Shown: piece after piece, positions 10,189-19,318 of the stretch | Layout: the number at the start of each line of letters is the position of its first letter | How positions within the stretch are numbered: the first letter of the stretch is position 1 | Assembly: GCF_030161895.1 (NCBI RefSeq) | Contig: NZ_BSVB01000001.1 | Span: 1,674,001-1,738,000, forward strand | DNA from: Pseudolysinimonas kribbensis | GTDB taxonomy: Bacteria; Actinomycetota; Actinomycetes; Actinomycetales; Microbacteriaceae | Direction of reading: 5' to 3' | Length of the DNA: 64,000 nt | Notes under the pieces: generated by a model | Database searches by the model: none | What the model saw: the letters and a program-made list of their open reading frames with translations, nothing else | What the model was told of the DNA's origin: nothing | Program-made: the position numbers and the translations under genes

Positions 10189-11787
10189 GTCGACAAGTCT
10201 CGCCGACGGATCAGCACGACCGCCGCCGCGGCGAGCACGACGTCGACCCCGATGAGGATCAGCGTGGGCCCCCAGTCGTCGAACGGCACGGCCGGCACGT
10301 GGTCGAACGGACTGCTCCGGATGACGGCCTTCGGCAGTTTGAGCAGCTGGCCGAGCAGCCCGATCCCGACGCCGATCGCGTAGAGGGCCCACGCGATGGC
10401 GATTGCCGCGCGCGGCAGCACGGCGACCGCGAGTGCCGCCAGTCCGGCGAACACGAGGGCAGCCGGCAGCTCGACGAGCGCCTGCCCGAACGCCCGGGCC
10501 GCGGGACCGCCGTCGCCGTATGCGAGGAAGCTCAGCCACGCGAAGAACCCGGCCGCGACCATGATGACGATCGCCGCGACCATGGCGACGACCACCGAGC
10601 CGAGCATGACGCGCGAGCGGGGACGGGACCGGCGAGCAGCAGCTCCGCGCGACCCTCCGCCTCCTCCTGTCGGAGGCGCAGCGCACCCTGCGCGCCGGCG
10701 GCGGCCGCGAGCAACCCGCCCAGCAGCATGAGCACGCCGACCAGCAGATCCAGGATCTCGGTGCGACCCCGGGCAGCATGAGCCGGAGCGTCTCGATCAC
10801 CTGCGGGTCCTTCGAGTGGGTGATCTGACCCGCCGCCTGCGCAAGCGATCCCGTCGCGAGCCCGAGCACGGCGCCGCCGATGCCCCAGCCGATCAGCGCG
10901 GGGCGCTGGAGCCGCCAGGCCAGTCCGAACGGTCCCGCCAGGGCGTGCGACGCGGTGGCGCGACCCGGGCGGTCGGGCAGGATGCTCGCCCCGAGGTCGC
11001 GTCGGGCGTGGATCGCGAAGGCGGCGACGACGGCCACGATCGCGAGGCCGACCCCGAGCAGGAGGAGGGCCCACCGGTTCTCGGTGCCGGCGAGCACCTG
11101 TTCGCCCCAGCCGATCGGGTTGACCCACGTCGGCCACGCCGGATCGAGCGTGAGGGAGTCGAGGTGCGGCGTGCCGGCGGTGTCGCCGGCGGCACGCAGG
11201 ACGTAGGAGCCGACGACGATCGCGGCGCCGATCCCGTTCGCGGCGCGGCCGGTCGGGGCGAGCTCGCCCACGAGCATGCCGACGCCGAGGAACGCGATGC
11301 CGGTGACCGCGAACGTCGCGCCCGCGGCGAGCGAACCGGCGCCATCCACCTTGCCGGTGGCGAACGCGCCCGCGAGCAGGAGGCCGAGAACGACGTTCGC
11401 GACCACGCCGAACACGAGCGTCGCGGCGAGCGGCGCCGAGCGCATCACGGGCGTCGCCCCGATCAGCTCGCGCCGGCCGAGCTCTTCGTCGGCGCGGCCG
11501 TGCCGCGTGGCGAAGAACGTGTTCATGAGCCCGATCACGACGGCCAGCCAGGTGAACAGCTCGAACCACATGATCGATCCGGTCGACGCTCCTGACGGCG
11601 TGCCGCGGAACGCGAGCACCGACGGCGCCGCGAGCGCGAGCTGGAGCACGTTCTGCTGCTCGGCGTGGGTTCCGTACTCCTTCGCGATCGCCGCGACGCT
11701 GCCGAACGCGAGCAGCGCGGTGCCGAGGATCCAGACCGCCATGATCAGGCGGTCGCGCCGCAGCTGCAGCGCGAGCAGGCGGATCAT
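10185..11787 (-). CDS. ABC exporter permease (polyketide-antibiotic exporter type)
   Basis: The protein is about 535 residues with some twelve hydrophobic segments in two similar halves. This is the architecture of the large actinobacterial ABC-2 permeases annotated as exporters of polyketide antibiotics. It starts with MIRLLALQLRRDRL and overlaps the ATPase gene by ATGA at the 5' end and the regulator by ATGA at the 3' end. Two single bases are missing, in the GGGG run at 10619-10622 and the CCCC run at 10767-10770; restoring both gives a continuous protein. With the ATPase it would export a hydrophobic drug-like compound; the actual substrate is unknown. Confidence 0.82.
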
Positions 11788-12704
11788 CGGGTCGCCGCCT
11801 CCTCCTCGCGCTCGATCTCGACCCGGTCGCCGTAGTGCCGCAGGAAGAGCTCCTCGAGCGAGGGCGGCGTCGCGGTGAGCGTGCTGACGCCGGCCCGGGT
11901 GAGCACGGCGAGTGCCTCGTCGAGCCGGTCGGTGTCGACGTCGAAGACGAGCGCCCCGGCCTCCTGCTGCAGGTCGTGCACGCCCTCGATCCGCCGCAGC
12001 TCGTCGGGCGACGCCGACGTGGTCACCCGGATGCTCGTGCGGGTCAGGTGCCGCAACTCGGTGAGGGTTCCGGTCTCGACGGCGCGGCCGGCGCGCACGA
12101 TCGTCACCCGCTGGCAGAGCTGCTCGACCTCGCTCAGGATGTGGCTCGACAGCAGCACCGTCGCTCCCTCCCTCTGCACCCGCTCGATCTGGGCCCGGAA
12201 CACCGACTCCATGACGGGGTCGAGCCCGCTGGTCGGCTCGTCGAGGATGTAGAGCTTCGCGGGCCGCGCGAACGCGGCGACGAGCGCGACCTTCTGCCGG
12301 TTGCCCTTCGAGTAGCTGCGCCCCTTCTTGCGCGGGTCGAGCTCGAACTCGTCGAGCAGGCGGGCGCGCAGCTTCGGGTCTGCACCGCCGCGCAGCCGCG
12401 TCAACAGGTCGACGCTCTCGCCGCCCGACAGGTTCGGCCAGAGCGCGACGTCGCCCGGCACGTAGGCGAGGTCGCGGTGGATGTCGACGGCGTCCCGCCA
12501 GGGATCGCGCCCGAGCACGGTGGCGCTCCCGCCGCGTGCCCGGAGCAGGCCGAGCAGGACGCGGATCGTCGTGGACTTCCCGGCGCCGTTCGGGCCGAGG
12601 AATCCGTGCACCTCGCCCTCGGCCACCGAGAGGTCGAGCCCGTCGAGGGCTCGGGTGCGGCCGAAGGTCTTGACGAGGCCGGCGGCCTCGATCGCATTGG
12701 TCAT
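11784..12704 (-). CDS. ABC exporter ATP-binding protein
   Basis: All nucleotide-binding motifs are present in order: Walker A GPNGAGKST, the Q-loop region, a signature region reading YSKGNRQKVAL, Walker B LYILDEPTSGLD and the switch histidine in SSHIL. The 306-residue length and C-terminal extension match DrrA-type drug exporters. The ATG at 12704 is preferred to the one at 12716 because the latter lies inside the -10 hexamer. A TTCACA/17 bp/TATGGT promoter places the transcription start at or next to the 12704 ATG, so translation is probably leaderless. It is the first gene of the exporter operon. Confidence 0.9.
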   Translation of the reverse strand: MTNAIEAAGLVKTFGRTRALDGLDLSVAEGEVHGFLGPNGAGKSTTIRVLLGLLRARGGSATVLGRDPWRDAVDIHRDLAYVPGDVALWPNLSGGESVDLLTRLRGGADPKLRARLLDEFELDPRKKGRSYSKGNRQKVALVAAFARPAKLYILDEPTSGLDPVMESVFRAQIERVQREGATVLLSSHILSEVEQLCQRVTIVRAGRAVETGTLTELRHLTRTSIRVTTSASPDELRRIEGVHDLQQEAGALVFDVDTDRLDEALAVLTRAGVSTLTATPPSLEELFLRHYGDRVEIEREEEAATR

Positions 12705-12711
12705 GCGCGCG

Positions 12712-12740
12712 ACCATACGCTTCTTTCACAAGTTTGTGAA
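12712..12740 (-). promoter_or_regulatory. Promoter and palindromic operator of the ABC exporter operon
   Basis: Reading leftward, the -35 hexamer TTCACA (12735-12740) and -10 hexamer TATGGT (12712-12717) are 17 bp apart. The palindrome TTCACAA-GT-TTGTGAA (12725-12740) covers the -35 and part of the spacer, the ideal place for repression by the MarR/GbsR protein of the same operon. The LacI gene ends only 2 bp away at 12742. Confidence 0.7.
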
Positions 12741-12741
12741 G

Positions 12742-13812
12742 TTAGCGAAAGCTAGTGTCATCCGGGGCCGGTCCGGTCGTCGATCCGACGCGCAGCTCGC
12801 ACTGCAGCAGCCGGTCGGGAGCCCGTTCTCCGCGGAGCGCGGCGAGCACCGCCCGGCCTGCCGCACGACCCTTCTCCTCCACCGGCTGGGCGAGCGTCGT
12901 GAGGGCGCGCGAGAGCAGTCCGTCGACGGCGATCCCGTCGAAGCCGACCACGCTCACGTCCTCCGGCACCCGCAGCCCGCGCTCCTCCGCCGCGAGCACG
13001 ATGCCGACGGCGAGCAGATCGCTCTGCGCGAGTACGGCGGTGGGGCGCGATGCGGCGGGGCCGTCCAGCAGCGAGCGGCCGGCGATCATCCCCTCGTCGA
13101 CCGCGCTGGATGCCGCCGAGACGCCGCCCGCATCCGGGAACACGGTGCGCACCCCGGCCAGCCGCTCGCGCGCGACGAAGCTCGTCGACGCCGCCTCCCG
13201 TGCGGGGTCGAGCGGGGCGCGCCGGCGACCCGGGTCGAGCGGCAGGGTGACCACGGCCACGCGCCGGTGCCCGAGCCGCGCGAGGAGCCGCGCGGCGGCG
13301 GCGCACGCCTCGCGGTTGTCGATGTCGATGGCGGTGACGCCGTCGAGCGGCTCGGTCTCGACGCCGACGAACGGCACGCCGCGGCGCCGCAGCGACGCGA
13401 CCGAGTCGGCGACGTTGGTCGTGCAGCCGATGAGGATCGCGGCGTCGATCGCCGCGTCGCCCGGGTCGGGACCGCCGACCCCGGCCATCGGGATCACGAG
13501 GAGGCTCAGCCGCGCGTCGCTCAGCTCCTCGCCGATGCCGTCGAGGAGCGCGACGTTCACGGGGTCGCGGAACGTCTCGGCGAGGCGGTCCTCGGTCACC
13601 ACGCCGATCACCCCGGATCGTCCGCGGCGCAGCGACCGGGCGGTGGGGTCCGGGCCCCCGTAGTCGAGCTCGCGCGCTGCCGTGAGCACCCGCTCGCGCG
13701 TCGCCTCGGCGACGGGTCCGCTGCCGCTGAAGACGAGGGAGGCCGTGGATGCCGCGACGCCGGCCCGCCGCGCGACGGCCGCGAGCGTGGGACGGCTTGC
13801 CCGCTCCTCCAT
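12742..13812 (-). CDS. LacI-family transcriptional regulator
   Basis: The N-terminal LacI helix-turn-helix reads LAAVARRAGVAASTASLVFSG, followed by the hinge. A periplasmic-binding-protein-like effector domain covers residues 60-340, with the usual VVGFDGI and TTLAQP blocks. The start ATG at 13812 puts the HTH about 12 residues in, as expected. It is divergent from the MFS gene starting at 13909, with 96 bp between them, so it probably regulates that transporter. The effector sugar or ligand cannot be read from the sequence. Confidence 0.9.
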   Translation of the reverse strand: MEERASRPTLAAVARRAGVAASTASLVFSGSGPVAEATRERVLTAARELDYGGPDPTARSLRRGRSGVIGVVTEDRLAETFRDPVNVALLDGIGEELSDARLSLLVIPMAGVGGPDPGDAAIDAAILIGCTTNVADSVASLRRRGVPFVGVETEPLDGVTAIDIDNREACAAAARLLARLGHRRVAVVTLPLDPGRRRAPLDPAREAASTSFVARERLAGVRTVFPDAGGVSAASSAVDEGMIAGRSLLDGPAASRPTAVLAQSDLLAVGIVLAAEERGLRVPEDVSVVGFDGIAVDGLLSRALTTLAQPVEEKGRAAGRAVLAALRGERAPDRLLQCELRVGSTTGPAPDDTSFR

Positions 13813-13908
13813 GCCTGGATACGCTACTCGGAACGATTCGAGTCGAAACGATTCGACCCCTCGTCCGCCTCGCACACCGCCCTCCCCACCGCAAGGACCG
13901 CCGCCGCC

Positions 13909-15122
13909 GTGACCGCCTCCGCGACGACCACCCGCTCACCTCGCGTCACCGCCTGGCGCACCGCCGTCTTCGCGATCTTCGCGACCAACGGCCTCGGCAT
14001 CTCGGCCGTCATCTCGCGCACCCCCACCATCCGCGACGAGCTGCACATCACGGTCGCCGAGGTCGGGGTGCTCATCGTCGCCGCCTCGATCGGCGCCATC
14101 GTCGGGCTGCTGCTCTCGAGCCACATCGTCCATTGGCTCGGCGGCCGGCGCACGATCGCGATCACGCTCTCGGCGTGCGGCATCGGCGTCGCCGGGATCG
14201 GCCTCGGCGCGGCGCTCGGATCGTACGCGGTCGCGTGGATCTCGCTCCTGGTCTACGGCGCGGCCAGCTCGATCTGCGATGTCGGCATGAACGTCGAGGG
14301 CGCGGGCGTGGAGCGCGCGAGCGGCACGGCGATCATGCCCTGGTTCCACGCCGCGTGGAGTCTCGGCGGGGTCATCAGCGCGGGGCTCGGATCGATCGCC
14401 GCGTTCGCCGGCATCCCGCCGGTCGTGCACTTCGCCGTCATCGGCGCCATCATCGTCGCCAGCGCGATCGTCGCGACCCGCTTCATCCCGCGCGTCGACC
14501 CGGATGCTGCGGACGAGCCGCGCCTGACCTTCCGCGAGCGCATGTCGGTCTGGCTCGAGCCGCGCACCCTCCTCATCGGCGTCGTCATGCTCGGCATGGC
14601 CTTCGCCGAGGGCTCCGCGAACGACTGGCTCGCGCTCGGCGTGCACGACGACCGTCACTTCAACGACGGTCAGGCCGCCCTCGCCTTCGGCACCTTCGCG
14701 ACGGCGATGACGGTCGGGCGGATCCTCGGGGTGCCGCTCATCAACCGACTCGGCCGCGTCGTCTCGCTGCGCGCCGCCGCGATCGCGGCACTGCTCGGCC
14801 TCGCCCTCGTGATCCTCGTGCCGGTGCCCGCGGTCACCTACATCGCCATCGCCGTCTGGGGCCTCGGGGCGTCGCTCGGGTTCCCGGTGGGCATCTCGGC
14901 GGCGGGCGACGAACCCGCCAAGGCGGCCGCCCGGGTCAGCGTCGTCGCGACCCTCGCCTACGGCGCGTTCCTCGTCGGGCCGCCGGTCATCGGCTTCGTC
15001 GGTCAGCACGTCGGCGTGCTCAACGCGCTCTGGATCGTGTTCGGGCTCATCGTGATCGCGGCCCTCGCGATCCCGGCGGCGCGACCCCGCGGGCGCCGGA
15101 CGACGCCGATCCGGGAACCTAG
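13909..15122 (+). CDS. Major facilitator superfamily transporter
   Basis: Twelve hydrophobic segments are visible, with the loop between the second and third (HWLGGRRTI) matching the MFS loop 2-3 signature. The sequence resembles the FucP/YbjJ-like actinobacterial MFS group ([16 protein letters not shown]). The GTG at 13909 is chosen because an AAGGA ribosome-binding sequence precedes it and the conserved protein begins right after. The open frame runs on into nucS. Restoring one C in the CCCC run at 15085-15088 ends the protein at TAG 15120-15122, 9 bp before nucS. The divergent LacI gene is the likely regulator. The substrate is unknown. Confidence 0.85.
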
Positions 15123-15131
15123 ACTCGCGGG

Positions 15132-15826
15132 GTGCGTCTCGTCATCGCCCGTTGCTCCGTGGACTACGCGGGCCGGCTCTCGGCGCACCTTCCGCTCGCG
15201 ACGCGGCTGCTCGTACTGAAGGGCGACGGCTCCGTGCTCGTGCACTCCGACTCGCTCAGCTACAAGCCGCTGAACTGGATGAGCCCGCCGGCGACGTTCG
15301 CGGTCGAAGAGGTCGACGAGGAGCGCGCCTCCGCCGGCGTCGTCGAGCTGTGGCGGGTGACGCACGCGAAGACCGCCGACATGCTCGTGATCTCGATCCA
15401 CGAGATCCTGCACGACTCGTCGCACGAGCTCGGCGTCGATCCCGGCCTGCAGAAGTCGGGGTCGAAGACGATCTGCAGCGCCTGCTGGCGGAGCAGATCG
15501 AGCTGCTCGGCGAGGGCTACACGCTCGTGCGGCGCGAGTACATGACCGCGATCGGACCGGTCGACATCCTGGCGCGGGATGCCGCGGGCGGCTCGGTCGC
15601 GGTCGAGATCAAGCGCCGCGGCGAGATCGACGGCGTCGAGCAGTTGACGCGCTACCTCGAGCTCATGAACCGCGACCCGCGACTCGCGCCGGTGTCGGGC
15701 GTGTACGCGGCGCAGGAGATCAAGCCGCAGGCGCGCACGCTCGCCGAGGACCGCGGCATCCGGTGCGTCGTGCTCGACTACGACGCCATGCGCGGCCTCG
15801 AGACCGGCCACGCGAGGCTGTTCTGA
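15132..15826 (+). CDS. nucS: Endonuclease NucS (mismatch-specific)
   Basis: NucS cuts both strands at mismatches and provides non-canonical mismatch repair in actinobacteria that lack MutS/MutL. The N-terminal DNA-binding half opens [16 protein letters not shown]. The RecB-like nuclease half carries GPVDILARD...[22 protein letters not shown] with the catalytic Asp, Glu and Lys. The C-terminal tail GHARLF resembles the known sliding-clamp-binding tail of the family. One base is missing in the GGGG run at 15458-15461; restoring it gives about 231 residues, the normal length. It starts with GTG and shares TGATG with the HAD gene downstream. Confidence 0.93.
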
Positions 15827-16485
15827 TGCCGCGCTTCTCGTGCGTGCTCTGGGATCTCGACGGCACCATCGTCGACTCGGCACCCGGCATCACCTCGACG
15901 CTCGCGTGGACGTTCGAACAGCTCGGGATGCCGGTGCCCACTGCCGCCCAGATGCTCGTCTGGGTGGGTCCGCCGCTTCTCGACTCGTTCCGCGAGCTCG
16001 CGGGACTGCCGGAGGACGAGGCCCGCGCCGCACTGGCCGTGTACCGCGAGCGGTACCGCACGATCGGCGTCTTCGACGCGACGGTGTACGCGGGGGTGGA
16101 TGCGCTCCTGGGCGAGCTGCACGCCGCGGGGGTGCCGCTCTCGCTGGCGACCTCGAAGCCGGAGTCGCTCGCGCGCGCCATCCTCGAGCACGAGGGGCTG
16201 CTCGGCGAACTCGACGTCATCACCGGCGCGAGCGAGGATGAGCGGCGCAGCGCGAAGGCCGACGTCGTGGCGCTCGCCCTGCAGCGTCTGCGCGAACGCG
16301 GGTTCGACGTGAGCGCGCCCGTGCTGGTCGGCGACCGGGAGCACGACATCGAGGGCGCCGCCGTGCACGGCGTGCCGACGATCTTCGCCGCGTGGGGCTA
16401 CGGCTCTCTCGCGGAGTCCGCCGGGGCGATCGCCATCGCGCGCGATCCCGCCGAGCTGCGCACCCTCCTCGGCCTCGTGGGTTGA
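15826..16485 (+). CDS. HAD-superfamily phosphatase (phosphoglycolate phosphatase-like)
   Basis: This HAD subfamily IA hydrolase has the catalytic motif DLDGTIVDS at residues 10-18, the second-motif Ser/Thr in LATSKPE, the Lys of motif III (SAKADV) and the acidic pair in VGDREHD. A helical cap lies between motifs I and II, as in Gph/PhnX-type enzymes. It overlaps nucS by one base (TGATG) and is co-transcribed with it. Phosphoglycolate is a likely but unproven substrate. Confidence 0.88.
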   Translation: MPRFSCVLWDLDGTIVDSAPGITSTLAWTFEQLGMPVPTAAQMLVWVGPPLLDSFRELAGLPEDEARAALAVYRERYRTIGVFDATVYAGVDALLGELHAAGVPLSLATSKPESLARAILEHEGLLGELDVITGASEDERRSAKADVVALALQRLRERGFDVSAPVLVGDREHDIEGAAVHGVPTIFAAWGYGSLAESAGAIAIARDPAELRTLLGLVG

Positions 16486-16576
16486 GGAGCGCCGCGCGCA
16501 GCGCGACGCGTCTCGAAACCCACCGCGCGATGAGGGTTTCGAGACGCGTCCGCCTGCGGCGGTCGCTCCTCAACCC
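16479..16576. repeat. Nested palindromic REP-like element
   Basis: The outer arms (GGGTTGAGGAGC at 16479-16490 and its complement at 16565-16576) enclose inner arms (16504-16519 and 16532-16547, core CGTCTCGAAACCC). The element overlaps the end of the HAD gene and lies between two converging genes, where it can act as a bidirectional terminator. Elements with this GGTTGAGGAGC...CTCGAAACC wording recur between genes in Microbacteriaceae. Confidence 0.75.
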
Positions 16577-16579
16577 GCG

Positions 16580-17602
16580 TCAGCGGGCGATGCGCTCCAC
16601 GGCCGCGCGGAAGAGGAACGGCGCCGCACGCGCCGCCGGCACGATGAGCGGCTGCGCCGGCGACGCGGCGAGCGCGGCCAGTGGCGCCGTCAGCATCCGG
16701 AACTCGCGCGTGACCCGGCGCCAGGCGCGCTCGTACGAGTGCGGATCGCCGGCGACGAGCGACGCGACGGCGACGCGCGCCTCGGCCAGCCCGATCCGGA
16801 TGCCCTCCCCGGTGAGCGCGTCGACGTACCCGGATGCGTCGCCCACGAGCAGCACCCGCCCGGCGACCCGGCCGGCCCGTCGCTGCCGGAACGGCCCCGC
16901 CCCGCGCAGCCCGCTCCGCGGCGTCGCACCCGCGACCCGCGCCGCGAGCTCCGGCACCGCCTCGAGCGCGTCGTCGAATCGCACCCCCTGCCGCGCGAGC
17001 AGCGACAGGCCGACGCCGTCGTCCGCGGTCGGCGTCACGTAGATCTCGCCGAGCGCGCTCCAGTGCACCTCGATGAGGTCGGTCCACGGCGCGAGGTCGT
17101 AGTGCCGGCGCTGCCCGTACCGGCGCCGCACGGCGGGCGCACCGCGATCGAGGCCGACGAGCCCGGCGACCGTCGAGTGCAGGCCGTCGGCCGCGATCAT
17201 CCAGTCGGCCCGGATGCCGGCCGCCTCGACCCCGGCGTCGTCCTGTCGCAGTTCCTCGATCCTCGCCTCGACCGTGCGCACCCCGAGCTCGGCCGCCCGG
17301 TCGCGCAACCGGCCGTGCAGCTCGGTGCGGCGCACGCCGAGCGCCGGCGCCCCGCGGAACCGGTGCGTCACGACGCGGCTGCCGTCGCGGTACTGGATGC
17401 CCCGTAGCGGGACTCCGCGCGGCGTCACCCCCAGCCGCGCGAGCGCGGGCGGCGCCGCGGGCATGAGGCCCTCGCCGCAGGCCTTGTCGATGACGCCGCG
17501 GCGCGGCTCGACGATCGTCGCGTCGAAACCCGCGAGCCGCGCCTCGATCGCCGCCGCCAGACCGATCGGCCCGCCGCCGGCGACGAGGACGTGCCCGCTC
17601 AC
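16580..17602 (-). CDS. FAD-dependent oxidoreductase/hydroxylase (SrsC-like)
   Basis: The protein is 340 residues. An N-terminal FAD-binding GGGPIGLAAAIEARLAG is followed by the acidic residue binding ribose. A DG motif (AADGLHSTVAG) lies near residue 170, and the GDASGYVDALTGEGI flavin motif near 265. This is the aromatic hydroxylase / geranylgeranyl reductase superfamily. The GTG start at 17602 overlaps the methyltransferase stop (GTGA), so it belongs to the same operon. In S. griseus the third gene of srsABC is a flavoprotein hydroxylase acting on the methylated alkylresorcinol; by position and family this gene is its likely counterpart. Confidence 0.85.
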   Translation of the reverse strand: MSGHVLVAGGGPIGLAAAIEARLAGFDATIVEPRRGVIDKACGEGLMPAAPPALARLGVTPRGVPLRGIQYRDGSRVVTHRFRGAPALGVRRTELHGRLRDRAAELGVRTVEARIEELRQDDAGVEAAGIRADWMIAADGLHSTVAGLVGLDRGAPAVRRRYGQRRHYDLAPWTDLIEVHWSALGEIYVTPTADDGVGLSLLARQGVRFDDALEAVPELAARVAGATPRSGLRGAGPFRQRRAGRVAGRVLLVGDASGYVDALTGEGIRIGLAEARVAVASLVAGDPHSYERAWRRVTREFRMLTAPLAALAASPAQPLIVPAARAAPFLFRAAVERIAR

Positions 17603-18189
17603 GTCATCCGACGACCGGGACGGTCGTCGGCGCTGGCGTCGCGGCGAAGGCCAGAAATGGCCGTCGCTCCTAGCTCCAGCGCGCGGTTCTCGGCGGGGAT
17701 CCGGAAGCCGAGCAGCAGCACCGCGTTCAGCACCGTGAAGGCGATCGCGGTGATCCACGCGGCGTGCACGAGCGGCAGCGCGACGCCCTCGATCGCGACG
17801 ACGAGATAGTTGGGATGCCGCATCCACCGGTACGGACCGGCCGCGACCGGCGGCATCCCGGGCACCACGATGACGCGCGTGTTCCAGCGTCGCCCGAGCG
17901 CCTGCACCATCGTGTAGCGCGCGAACTGGCAGCCGAGCGCGATGGCGAGCATCGGCCAGCCGAGCCATGGGATGAACGGCCGACCCAGCAGCCAGACCTC
18001 GGCGACGGCGCCCACCAGCATCCCGACGTGCAGCGCGATCATCCACGGCAGCTGGCCGCGGGCCGACTCGACGCCGCCGCGCGCGAACGCCCACGCGGCG
18101 TTGCGACGCGAGATGACCAGCTCGACGATGCGCTCGCATCCGACGAGCACGACGAACGCCGTGAACAGCAGCGCGGAGACCGTTCCCAC
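17599..18189 (-). CDS. Isoprenylcysteine-carboxyl-methyltransferase-family protein (SrsB-like)
   Basis: This integral membrane protein of 196 residues has about five hydrophobic segments. Its C-terminal motifs are those of the ICMT family: GPYRWMRHPNYLVV and the AdoMet-site FRIPAENRAL. In phenolic-lipid operons such a protein O-methylates the alkylresorcinol ring. It starts with GTG 5 bp after the polyketide synthase stop and overlaps the oxidoreductase start by 4 bp, so the three genes are translationally coupled. The substrate assignment rests on the operon, not on the sequence alone. Confidence 0.85.
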   Translation of the reverse strand: MGTVSALLFTAFVVLVGCERIVELVISRRNAAWAFARGGVESARGQLPWMIALHVGMLVGAVAEVWLLGRPFIPWLGWPMLAIALGCQFARYTMVQALGRRWNTRVIVVPGMPPVAAGPYRWMRHPNYLVVAIEGVALPLVHAAWITAIAFTVLNAVLLLGFRIPAENRALELGATAISGLRRDASADDRPGRRMT

Positions 18190-18193
18190 CCGC

Positions 18194-19255
18194 CTAGGCC
18201 GCCCAGTTCAGCAGCACGTACTCGCTCGTGACCCCCGGCCCGAGGGCGAAGAGCAGACCATTCGTTCCGTCGGGCTGCCGGATGACGTCGGCCAGCACGT
18301 GCAGCACCGACGACGACGAGAGGTTGCCGACCGCGTCGAGCGAGCGCCAGCTGGGCGCGAGGTCGGCCCGGTCGAGGCCGAGGCCCTTCTCGAAGGCCTC
18401 GAGCACGCGCGGCCCGCCCGGATGCGCGATCCACGCCCCGATGTCGCGGCCGGTGAGCGCGTTGCTGGCGAGCAGCCGCTCGACGTCGCCCGCGATGTTC
18501 GCGTCGATCGTCTGGGCGACCGCGGCGGTCAGCACGATCCGGAATCCCGTGCCGCCGATGTCCCAGCCGATGACGCTCTCGCTGTCGGGGTAGAGCGCGC
18601 TGCGGGTGTCGACGATGTCCGGGCCGGGCAGGCCGAGCGCCTCGGCCCGGCGCGTTCCCGCCACGACGACGGCCGCGGCGCCGTCGCCGAACAGGCCGCT
18701 GGCGACGAAGTTGGCGGTCGAGTCGTCGTCGCGCTGCAGCGTGAGCGAGCACAGCTCGACCGAGAGCAGCACGGCGATGTCGTCCGGATGCCCGAGCAGG
18801 TAGTCGTGCACCCGCGCCAGCCCCGCCGCACCCGCCACGCACCCGAGGCCGAACGACGGCATGCGCTTGACGTCCGGCCGCAGGCCGATGCGCGAGACGA
18901 GCCGCGCGTCGATCGACGGCACCCCGATGCCGGTGACGGAGGTGAAGAGCAGGTGATCGACGTCGGTGGGACGCAGCCCCGCGGCGTCGAGTGCGGCGAC
19001 CACGGCGCGCGCCGCGAGCGCGGTGCCCTCGCTCAGCCAGAGGTCGTTGGCCTCCTCGAATCCGTGCAGGTCGCGGTAGCGCTCCAGCGGCAGCACGGTG
19101 TGCCGGTGACCGATGCCGCTCGCGGCATGGAACCGCGACAGCACCGCGAGGCGGCCGGCGTCGTGGGTGATGAGCGAGCCGATCTCGGCCGCGATCTCCG
19201 CCTGCGTGTAGGCGTACTCGGGCAGGGCAGGCGCCACCGCCACGATTCGCGACAT
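18194..19255 (-). CDS. Type III polyketide synthase (alkylresorcinol-synthase-like)
   Basis: The 353-residue thiolase-fold enzyme has the Cys-His-Asn triad of type III synthases: Cys in FGLGCVAGAAG, His in IAHPGGPRVLE and Asn in VGNLSSSSVL. It would condense malonyl-CoA units onto a long acyl starter to make an alkylresorcinol or alkylpyrone. The start ATG at 19255 gives the usual MSRIVAVAPALPEY opening. It is the first gene of an operon with the ICMT-type methyltransferase and the flavoprotein, the same order as S. griseus srsABC. The products there are membrane phenolic lipids. Confidence 0.92.
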   Translation of the reverse strand: MSRIVAVAPALPEYAYTQAEIAAEIGSLITHDAGRLAVLSRFHAASGIGHRHTVLPLERYRDLHGFEEANDLWLSEGTALAARAVVAALDAAGLRPTDVDHLLFTSVTGIGVPSIDARLVSRIGLRPDVKRMPSFGLGCVAGAAGLARVHDYLLGHPDDIAVLLSVELCSLTLQRDDDSTANFVASGLFGDGAAAVVVAGTRRAEALGLPGPDIVDTRSALYPDSESVIGWDIGGTGFRIVLTAAVAQTIDANIAGDVERLLASNALTGRDIGAWIAHPGGPRVLEAFEKGLGLDRADLAPSWRSLDAVGNLSSSSVLHVLADVIRQPDGTNGLLFALGPGVTSEYVLLNWAA

Positions 19256-19318
19256 GGCCGGACGGTATCACCGGGCGAGTGCGCACCGCTCCCCCAAGGG
19301 CCCGCTCCCGGCCGGGGT

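Noticed and set aside
12481-13908. Long in-frame extension upstream of the MFS gene start
   Set aside because: It runs antisense through the LacI and ABC genes, has no family features and no reason to be translated; the GTG at 13909 with AAGGA fits the transporter.
18194-19255. FabH/ketoacyl-ACP synthase III
   Set aside because: The spacing and context of the Cys, His and Asn motifs and the methyltransferase/flavoprotein partners fit type III polyketide synthases better.
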